Shown one piece after another: positions 1 through 4,261 of a stretch of DNA of 5,783 bases. Position 1 is the stretch's first letter. Each line of letters opens with the position of its first letter. The notes beneath the pieces are model-generated. The model saw only the letters and a program-made list of their open reading frames with translations. It made no database searches and was not told where the DNA came from. The translations under genes were made by a program, and so were the position numbers. The stretch comes from Azomonas tarimensis (GTDB taxonomy: Bacteria > Pseudomonadota > Gammaproteobacteria > Pseudomonadales > Pseudomonadaceae): positions 1-5,783 of the forward strand of contig NZ_JBHRXZ010000032.1 in assembly GCF_042648805.1 (NCBI RefSeq), read 5' to 3'.

Positions 1-2
1 CA

Positions 3-1445
3 ATGGCGGCAGCGGGAACGGCTACCGCCTCGGCAGTTGCAAGTGGTGCGGCAGTAGGTTCAACGGTGGCGGCGGGTTGGGCTAATGTCGCCTTGGCCAC
101 TGCCGCGACCTCGGCGGCCAGCGGTGCCGCCATCAGCACCATCAACAACCAGGGCGACCTGGGCGCGGTGCTCAAGGACATAACCTCCAGCGACGCGCTG
201 AAGGGCTATGCTGTCAGCGGCATCACAGCGGGCCTGACCACAGGGCTGTATGACGGCTGGACGGGCACCGAAACGGGAGCCTCCAGCCTGCCCGGAGAAG
301 GAGGCCTGCTGGCTAACAGCGGCGCGGTGAGCGGCGCGAGCAATATCGGGCAATTCGCTGCCAACCAAGTGTTGCAGAACGCCACGTCGGCTGTGGTGAG
401 CCAGGCATTGGGCCTGGAGGCCGACCTGGGCGATGCGTTACAGAGCGCACTTGCCAGCACCTTCGCAGCGGCGGGCTTCAACCTGGTGGGTGATTTGAGC
501 ACCCCGGATAACTGGAACCTGCAAGGCGGGAGCCCTGCCAAGATCGGCCTGCATGCGCTGATGGGAGGTCTTGCGGCGGAAGCAGCGGGTGGCGACTTCA
601 AGACCGGTGCGTTGGCAACGGGCATGAACGAAGCCCTCGTCGACAGCCTGGCGCAGCAATATGCGGGCATGGACCCGGACCAGAAGAAAAGCCTGCTAGT
701 GATGAACTCGCAGGTGATCGGAGTACTGACAGCTGCGGCGCAGGGCAACGACGATGTGGAAAGCCTGCAGACAGGGGCTTGGGTAGCAGGAAATGCGACG
801 AAATATAACCACTTCGAGTTGCCGGCGGGGTTAACACAATACGGTCAGGCTGCCACTTCTCTTGCCCAGCATATGCAAGAGCAAGGGGCATCTCCTGAAG
901 CTACTAATAAGGCCCTGCAGGCAATGGCCCGTGGCGAAGGATTCGAAGGTCCTGAGCCTGCTAAGGAACTCCTGAAAGCTTGGGCTACGGCCATGCTTGC
1001 GGGAAGCGGTGTGGTGGTGCCTACTGCTGGAGCAGCAACTGTGGGGTTAGGTGTGGCGATTGGCGGAGGGGCTAATATCAGTTACCAGTTAAGCTCCGGT
1101 AAAGCCTCACTTTCCGATTTGAATTCACTTGACTTTACGGATGCCACAATCGCAGCTGTAGTGGGCGGCTTGACCCAAGGGAAAGGCTTCCTGGCTTCGG
1201 AAGTGATAAATGTTGGAGGTGCCTACATCGGCAGTCAGATCAAGGGAACTGATGCGACGAGTTCGATGATTGGAGCGGGGGTGGGGACTGCCGCTGGGAC
1301 TGCCGCGGGGAAGGTTGTTAGTGGCTCTTTGCCAAATTCTATCTCTAACTCGGTAAAAGAAAATTTTGGAGCAGTTGCTGGTTCTGCAGTTTCTGAAGGT
1401 ATAGGAGACATAGTGGCCGGGGAAATAAAAAGTAATGAAGAGTAA
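3..1445 (+). CDS. cdiA: CdiA/filamentous haemagglutinin-type protein, C-terminal part (5' partial)
   Basis: This is the C-terminal 480 residues of a CDI exoprotein (two-partner secreted surface filament). The frame is open to the left edge, so the Met at base 3 is internal. Residues about 1-230 are Ala/Gly-rich and resemble the DUF637 haemagglutinin region, including an LHALMGGLAAEAAGG block near 183. Residues 235-269 look like the pretoxin region, ending in NATKYN at 264-269, which I take as the VENN-equivalent junction. Base composition drops from clearly GC-rich to mixed just after it, as expected for an exchangeable toxin tip. The tip (about 270-480) has a hydrophobic stretch at 328-355, GANISYQL near 356, VVGGLTQGKG near 384, GGAYIGSQIKGTD at 405, and a tail AVAGSAVSEGIG. 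There is no nuclease motif. Glycine-rich hydrophobic tips with a membrane immunity protein suggest pore or ionophore activity, by analogy with the E. coli EC93 CDI toxin. The family call is firm; the toxin activity is inferred. Confidence 0.88.
   Translation: MAAAGTATASAVASGAAVGSTVAAGWANVALATAATSAASGAAISTINNQGDLGAVLKDITSSDALKGYAVSGITAGLTTGLYDGWTGTETGASSLPGEGGLLANSGAVSGASNIGQFAANQVLQNATSAVVSQALGLEADLGDALQSALASTFAAAGFNLVGDLSTPDNWNLQGGSPAKIGLHALMGGLAAEAAGGDFKTGALATGMNEALVDSLAQQYAGMDPDQKKSLLVMNSQVIGVLTAAAQGNDDVESLQTGAWVAGNATKYNHFELPAGLTQYGQAATSLAQHMQEQGASPEATNKALQAMARGEGFEGPEPAKELLKAWATAMLAGSGVVVPTAGAATVGLGVAIGGGANISYQLSSGKASLSDLNSLDFTDATIAAVVGGLTQGKGFLASEVINVGGAYIGSQIKGTDATSSMIGAGVGTAAGTAAGKVVSGSLPNSISNSVKENFGAVAGSAVSEGIGDIVAGEIKSNEE
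795..812 (+). other. VENN-equivalent junction between conserved CdiA and variable toxin tip
   Basis: The codons read ATKYNH (residues 265-270 of the upstream partial CdiA). In CdiA proteins the toxin tip is usually delimited by a VENN or similar four-residue motif that follows a conserved Ala-rich helix. Here AWVAGNATKYN occupies that place. Sequence to the left is strongly GC-rich; to the right AT-rich codons such as TTAACACAA and ACTAATAAG become common. The assignment rests on position and composition, because the motif itself is not canonical. Confidence 0.55.
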
Positions 1446-1680
1446 TTTGAAATGGATTTTTTGGGGGGGGAAGACGTTTGTCGTTTCAGTATGTGCGTCT
1501 TTTCTTGCTTTTTTGATTGCAAGGATTCTGGTTTGGTTGCTTAAAAGACAAGCCCCCCTAGACTTTAATGAAGTGGTTTGTTTTTCTGTTAACGCTTCTT
1601 GGCGGTTGGGGAGCATATTAACAATTGTGGCTATAGTTTTAGTTTTAATTGGCTCATTTAATGGTGGTCAGAAGAAATAG
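1435..1680 (+). CDS. cdiI: Small two-helix membrane immunity protein (CdiI-type) for CT1
   Basis: An 81-residue protein that starts inside the end of cdiA (11-bp overlap) with GGGGAAA nine bases before the ATG, so it is translationally coupled to the toxin. It has two hydrophobic segments, about residues 14-36 (FVVSVCASFLAFLIARIL) and 57-74 (LGSILTIVAIVLVLIGSF), a polar loop between them, and a basic C-terminus. That is the size and topology expected for an inner-membrane immunity protein against a membrane-acting CDI toxin; the EC93 CdiI is a similarly small membrane protein. Codons 10-12 lie in a run of eight G (1463-1470), where one slipped base would destroy the frame. Base composition is AT-rich like the toxin end. 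Immunity function is inferred from position, size and topology, not from a recognised domain. Confidence 0.75.
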   Translation: MKSNLKWIFWGGKTFVVSVCASFLAFLIARILVWLLKRQAPLDFNEVVCFSVNASWRLGSILTIVAIVLVLIGSFNGGQKK

Positions 1681-1754
1681 TGAGAAGGGGTAGGTTTGTT
1701 TTAGACTGATGAAAAGGGGCAATAAGGTGCAGGCCAGAAAGTAGCCTGGAGCAG

Positions 1755-1838
1755 AAAAGGGGACAGATTTACGAGAAAAGGGGACAGATTTATTTTCTGG
1801 CTAATGGGGTTGCTCAATAAATAAATCTGTCCCCTTTT
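1755..1838. repeat. GGGGACAGATTTATTT direct and inverted repeat element, possible terminator
   Basis: AAAAGGGGACAGATTTA occurs at 1755-1771 and again at 1776-1792 after a 4-base gap. The second copy, extended to 20 bases (1776-1795), has a perfect inverted copy at 1819-1838, giving a 20-bp stem with a 23-base loop, followed by a short T run. A further AAAAGGGG lies at 1712-1719. From general knowledge, this sequence recurs in many proteobacterial genomes near REP-associated (RAYT/IS200-like) transposases; no transposase is present here. The stem followed by T residues could also terminate transcription leaving cdiI. The rest of 1681-1845 holds no gene I can see. Confidence 0.75.
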
Positions 1839-1845
1839 TCGCAGA

Positions 1846-2064
1846 GGTGCTTATATCGGTAGCCAGGTCAAAGGAACGGATTCGACGAGTGCGATGATTG
1901 GGGCTGGGGTGGGGGCTGCTGCAGGAAAAGCAATTTCAGAAAAACTTAGAGCAATTATATCTGGAACTGCAGGAAGTATAGGTGGTGCAGTGGCTGGATC
2001 AGTAGGGGCTGAAGTGGTTGGTTCAGAGGTTTCAGGTGTTTTGAATGAGGCAAACGGTAAATGA
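1846..2064 (+). pseudogene. Orphan CdiA toxin tail CT2, headless (copy A)
   Basis: The frame encodes the last 72 residues of a CDI toxin and has no start codon or ribosome site. It opens with GAYIGSQVKGTDSTSAMIGA, closely matching CT1 residues 406 onward (IGSQIKGTDATSSMIGAG), then diverges to a different tail (KAISEKLRAIISG, then a VAGSVGAEVVG motif). The reading frame is intact to the TGA at 2062-2064. It looks like a stored alternative toxin tip that would work only if recombined onto CT1 through the shared block. Unlike typical orphan cdiA-CT modules it begins inside the toxin domain, not at the VENN-type motif. It cannot act as a toxin by itself. Composition is AT-richer than conserved cdiA. 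Confidence 0.75.
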
Positions 2065-2279
2065 TCTTTAAAACAGCGGGTGTTGGGCTTTTATTGTTCT
2101 TGGTGGTTTTTAATATTATTTTTATTTTTTTCTTGTGTTTTTATTGAAGTTCGGTGTCGCATTGTTTTTTTATGTTTCGTCTGGCGAGTTCAGATTTATG
2201 TGGGGTGATGCTTTTATTGCCTCCGCTAAAGGTGGGGGCGCAACGGGTGGAGTGCTAGGTTTGGGGATGTGGCTTATGA
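1846..2279 (+). repeat. Long direct repeat, copy A (CT2 toxin tail plus immunity gene)
   Basis: This stretch is nearly identical to 3661-4096. By eye there are five substitutions and five homopolymer-length or single-base indels over about 434 bases. The repeat begins at the GGTGCTTATATCGG block and ends at GGCTTATGA, where the copies diverge: copy A runs into the CT3 module, while copy B continues to the natural end of the immunity gene. The two copies bracket CT3 and its immunity gene. Confidence 0.9.
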
Positions 2280-2341
2280 GAACAGATGGAAGATGCGCTC
2301 AGGCGCTCCAGTATTCCCGGAGAAGATATATACGCCAATAG
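2061..2341 (+). pseudogene. Frameshifted and 3'-replaced immunity gene for CT2 (copy A)
   Basis: The ATG at 2061 overlaps the CT2 stop as ATGA. The first frame gives a 28-residue hydrophobic peptide (MIFKTAGVGLLLFLVVFN...) that stops at 2145-2147. Immunity-like coding continues in another frame (KFGVALFFYVSSGEFRFMWG...). The T run at 2125-2131 has seven T against eight in copy B. Restoring one T joins the frames, and with the 3' end kept by copy B this gives an 81-residue protein with an N-terminal hydrophobic segment of about 25-35 residues and a second one near residues 60-73. That matches the size and topology of the CT1 immunity protein. After 2279 the native end is replaced by the CT3 module, and the last residues (RTDGRCAQALQYSRRR...) are out-of-frame CT3 sequence. 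An ATG at 2135 gives an open frame of 68 residues but has no convincing ribosome site. Confidence 0.72.
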
Positions 2342-3191
2342 CGACATGGTGGTTACGACGGGTGGTATTTACGACACGGGTGGCCAATGGATATTTGGTG
2401 GGGATGGCCAGAGCTTTATCCAGTTGCTACCAGAGGCTAACGTGAGTGCGATCCAGTATGTTGCGGAAAATACCAGCGGCTATGCGTGGGATAATCGTTC
2501 GCTGGGAATCCAGCTTGATCCGCAACAGATGCAGTATCCATTGGAGTTCCCGGGGTGTATCGCCTGTGCGGCAGGTTTCTCGTATAGCCTGAATACGCTG
2601 GATATGCGAACTCCGGCACAAATGGAGGTTGATCAGAATGCCTTTACTTTGGGGGCCTCGTCATTGGTGGGATTGCCGATCTCGGGCGGAAGTCTTCTGG
2701 TTATCTATGGTGTTCGTCCTATCTTGACGGGCGGAATGCTGGTTTCTGGTTTTGATGCTGCCGGACAAGTGGTTGGTGGCGGCGAGTATCGACCTGGGCA
2801 GACCGTGGTGGCGGGTGTGACGGGTGGATTGGCCTATCCGTTGGCGGGAGGAATGCTGGCTAATGTGCTGCTTGGGGCCTCGGTTGCTGGGGTGAACGCG
2901 GTTGCTAACAACTATATATATGCTGAAGATACAAGCATTAGGAGGGCTACTGGTGTTGGTGCGGTTGCTGGCGGGTTCGGAAGCTTGGCAAATAACTGGG
3001 TATCCGATCTAGCGGCTAGTGTTCTCCCCTATCGTATTGGGGTCTCTGTAATTGATCCAAATAAGGCGATTCTTTTGCAGAATATCGGTACGAAGAATCC
3101 GTATCCGGCCTATATGGGCGAGGCGGCCGGGAATACAGTGAGCGGTGGGCTTCCTATCCTTCTTGACAGAGTAAGGAGGGATGGAGAATGA
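2286..3191 (+). CDS. Orphan CdiA toxin C-terminus CT3, probably membrane-acting
   Basis: A 301-residue frame that is open from 2280, just after an in-frame TGA. The ATG at 2286 lacks a good ribosome site, so it is more likely an internal Met of a displaced CdiA tip than a true start. I do not recognise residues 1-120 (GEDIYANSDMVV near 12, a CIAC at 91-94). Residues 120-240 are Gly/Ala-rich and hydrophobic, with segments near 127-152 and 173-208, then TGVGAVAGGFGS. This aligns in style with CT1 (IAAVVGGLTQGKG ... GAGVGTAAG). The C-terminus MGEAAGNTVSGG mirrors the CT1 tail. The direct overlap with a membrane-protein gene supports a toxin/immunity pair with a membrane target. As an orphan it is probably silent unless joined to cdiA. 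Being CdiA-derived is likely; the mechanism is inferred. Confidence 0.68.
   Translation: MEDALRRSSIPGEDIYANSDMVVTTGGIYDTGGQWIFGGDGQSFIQLLPEANVSAIQYVAENTSGYAWDNRSLGIQLDPQQMQYPLEFPGCIACAAGFSYSLNTLDMRTPAQMEVDQNAFTLGASSLVGLPISGGSLLVIYGVRPILTGGMLVSGFDAAGQVVGGGEYRPGQTVVAGVTGGLAYPLAGGMLANVLLGASVAGVNAVANNYIYAEDTSIRRATGVGAVAGGFGSLANNWVSDLAASVLPYRIGVSVIDPNKAILLQNIGTKNPYPAYMGEAAGNTVSGGLPILLDRVRRDGE
3172..3179 (+). promoter_or_regulatory. Strong Shine-Dalgarno site for the CT3 immunity gene
   Basis: TAAGGAGG lies eight bases before the ATG at 3188 and inside the end of the CT3 frame. It is the best ribosome site in the window. It decides the start of the immunity gene and shows that immunity can be translated efficiently from any transcript crossing this point, even though CT3 has no proper start of its own. 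Confidence 0.8.
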
Positions 3192-3562
3192 GAAGGAGAA
3201 GGCCTCTACCCAAATATATGCAACCTGGCGGATTTTTGGATTCGTCTAGAGTTTCGGGAAATCTTAGGGCAATGGTTATTATCCTGCTTGGGGCTTTTTG
3301 TATTTGGAATGCTCATCATATCTTCGATTGGATTGATTTGAGTCTGGGGCTGGAGTTTACTCCGGATTCTGACCGTACGATCCGAGTTAGACGGTTTTGG
3401 GCTGGTGTTCTGGCTGGTGTCGGAGTATTTGCTGGGGTGGGGAAAATATTGTGGATCTATTGGTATCGCAAACAGGCGATAAAGAGCGCAAAAGGCCAAT
3501 GGTATGACAGGGGCGATATAAGTAAGGAAGACTTTTATCGGGATGAGGGTGACGGCAAGTAA
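3188..3562 (+). CDS. Two-helix membrane immunity protein (CdiI-type) for CT3
   Basis: A 124-residue protein whose ATG overlaps the CT3 stop (ATGA), giving tight translational coupling. It starts with a strongly basic segment (MRRRRPLPKY), which should stay in the cytoplasm. It has hydrophobic helices at about 28-42 (AMVIILLGAFCIW) and 70-92 (FWAGVLAGVGVFAGVGKILWIYW), a charged loop between them, and a charged cytoplasmic tail (KEDFYRDEGDGK). It shares no clear sequence with the 81-residue immunity proteins nearby, but has the same two-helix plan, as expected for a specific partner of another membrane-active toxin. I do not recognise a named family. The frame is intact, unlike the flanking CT2 immunity copies, which fits continued selection for protection. 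Confidence 0.72.
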   Translation: MRRRRPLPKYMQPGGFLDSSRVSGNLRAMVIILLGAFCIWNAHHIFDWIDLSLGLEFTPDSDRTIRVRRFWAGVLAGVGVFAGVGKILWIYWYRKQAIKSAKGQWYDRGDISKEDFYRDEGDGK

Positions 3563-3657
3563 TGGGTTAAAGAAAGGGGGCAGATTCTGAGGAATCCCCA
3601 AAAATCTACTCCAGCATCTGAGCTTGCCGATGCACCTCATCACGCAGCAATAGCTCC
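3563..3657. other. Spacer with degenerate GGGGGCAGATT element
   Basis: No gene is visible here. AAAGGGGGCAGATT at 3573-3586 matches AAAGGGGACAGATT of the 1755-1838 repeat at 13 of 14 positions. It sits in a small imperfect hairpin: GGG at 3578-3580 and GATTC at 3583-3587 pair with GAATC at 3592-3596 and CCC at 3597-3599, with a two-base bulge. The spacer thus carries a repeat-like element just before the second CT2 copy, as 1755-1838 does before the first. Confidence 0.5.
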
Positions 3658-3882
3658 GGAGGTGCTTATATCGGTAGTCAGGTCAAAGGAACGGATTCGA
3701 CGAGTGCGATGATTGGGGCAGGGGTGGGGGGCTGCTGCAGGAAAAGCAATTTCAGAAAAAAACTTAGAGCAATTATATCTGGAACTGCAGGAAGTATAGG
3801 TGGTGCAGTGGCTGGATAAGTAGGGGCTGAAGTGGTTGGTTCAGAGGTTTCAGGTGTTTTGAATGAGGTAAACGGTAAATGA
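3658..3882 (+). pseudogene. Decayed orphan CdiA toxin tail CT2 (copy B)
   Basis: A second copy of the CT2 toxin tail, opening with GGAYIGSQVKGTD and again lacking a start. Relative to copy A it has an extra G in the G run at 3726-3731 and two extra A in the A run near 3756-3762. Together these restore the frame but scramble the peptide between them. A nonsense change (TCA to TAA at 3817-3819) follows, so only 53 residues can be read before the stop. The homology continues to TGA at 3880-3882. It is dead as a toxin tip unless the indels and the stop are sequencing errors; the stop is a substitution and less easily explained that way. Confidence 0.78.
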
Positions 3883-4096
3883 TCTTTAAAACAGCGGGTG
3901 TTGGGCTTTTATTGTTCTTGGTGGTTTTTAATATTATTTTTATTTTTTTTCTTATGTTTTTATGAAGTTCGGTGTCGCATTGTTTTTTTATGTTTCGTCT
4001 GGCGAGTTCAGATTTATGTGGGGTGATGCTTTTATTGCCTCCGCTAAAGGTGGGGCGCAACGGGTGGAGTGCTAGGTTTGGGGATGTGGCTTATGA
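3661..4096 (+). repeat. Long direct repeat, copy B (CT2 toxin tail plus immunity gene)
   Basis: This is the partner of 1846-2279 at about 98% identity. It differs by five substitutions and by length changes in G, A and T runs. It runs on into the unique native 3' end of the immunity gene (to 4122), so copy B keeps the older 3' arrangement, while copy A was cut at its 3' end by CT3. Confidence 0.9.
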
Positions 4097-4122
4097 CGAA
4101 GTTAGAGGGAAAGAGAAAATAA
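3879..4122 (+). pseudogene. Frameshifted immunity gene for CT2 (copy B), native 3' end kept
   Basis: The ATG overlaps the toxin-tail stop (ATGA). The T run has eight T, so the frame runs through it correctly, but a T is missing at 3962-3963 (TTATGAAG against TTATTGAAG in copy A), giving a stop at 3963-3965 after 28 residues. A second loss shortens a G run near 4051-4054 from five to four. The coding end is intact: GLGMWLMTKLEGKRK and TAA at 4120-4122. Combining the undamaged parts of copies A and B reconstructs an 81-residue two-hydrophobic-segment protein with a basic tail. The two copies are broken at different places, so the defects arose independently or are read errors. Confidence 0.75.
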
Positions 4123-4147
4123 TAGCAAGTAGCCTTGGATATCGTAG

Positions 4148-4173
4148 GGTGGATAACGCTTTGCTTATCTACC
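4148..4173. repeat. REP-like imperfect palindrome
   Basis: GGTGGATAA (4148-4156) pairs with TTATCTACC (4165-4173), nine base pairs with one G-T, around an eight-base loop. It is preceded by GTAG. GTAGGGTGGATAACGC-type palindromes are familiar intergenic repeats in Pseudomonas and relatives. It lies 26 bases after the stop of the CT2 immunity copy B and could serve as a processing or termination structure. Confidence 0.5.
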
Positions 4174-4261
4174 GCTCTTTAAAAACTCGATAAAACGATC
4201 ACGGTGAGGGGGCAATTGACGCTTCACTGCTTGATCGGCATTTCTCCAGAACATCCCCCGC
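4165..4261 (-). pseudogene. Possible C-terminal remnant of an unidentified minus-strand gene
   Basis: Read on the minus strand, the frame from about 4261 down to TAA at 4167-4165 gives FWRNADQAVKRQLPPHRDRF followed by IEFLKSGR, which has the look of a natural protein end followed directly by a palindrome. The frame also continues upstream into the antisense of the cdiA fragment, but the protein-like part stops at the point where cdiA homology begins. I do not recognise the family and the evidence is thin; it may be chance. Confidence 0.22.

Noticed and set aside
60..891. Minus-strand open frames of 97-180 residues opposite the DUF637 region
   Set aside because: They are antisense shadows of a GC-rich coding frame; the plus frame shows recognisable CdiA sequence while these are Arg/Pro/Ala-rich and featureless.
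1125..1616. Minus-strand frames of 95 and 163 residues over the CT1 end and immunity gene
   Set aside because: Low-complexity antisense of the toxin tail and membrane protein; no ribosome site or family resemblance.
1755..1838. A mini insertion sequence or transposase gene
   Set aside because: Only the repeat and inverted repeat are present; no transposase reading frame and no target duplication that I could define.
2556..2567. CIAC at residues 91-94 of CT3 as a metal or redox site
   Set aside because: A lone CxxC in an otherwise unrecognised region, with no partner cysteines or surrounding motif to support a function.
1846..4122. The CT2 duplication being purely an assembly artefact
   Set aside because: The copies differ by five substitutions besides run-length indels and have different flanks at both ends, so two real copies are more likely. 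Long reads are needed to exclude a mis-join fully.
3773..4193. Minus-strand 95-residue and plus-strand 73-residue frames over CT2 copy B
   Set aside because: The first is a Lys/Asn/Ile-rich antisense frame. The second starts in an out-of-frame ATG within the immunity pseudogene and crosses its native end.
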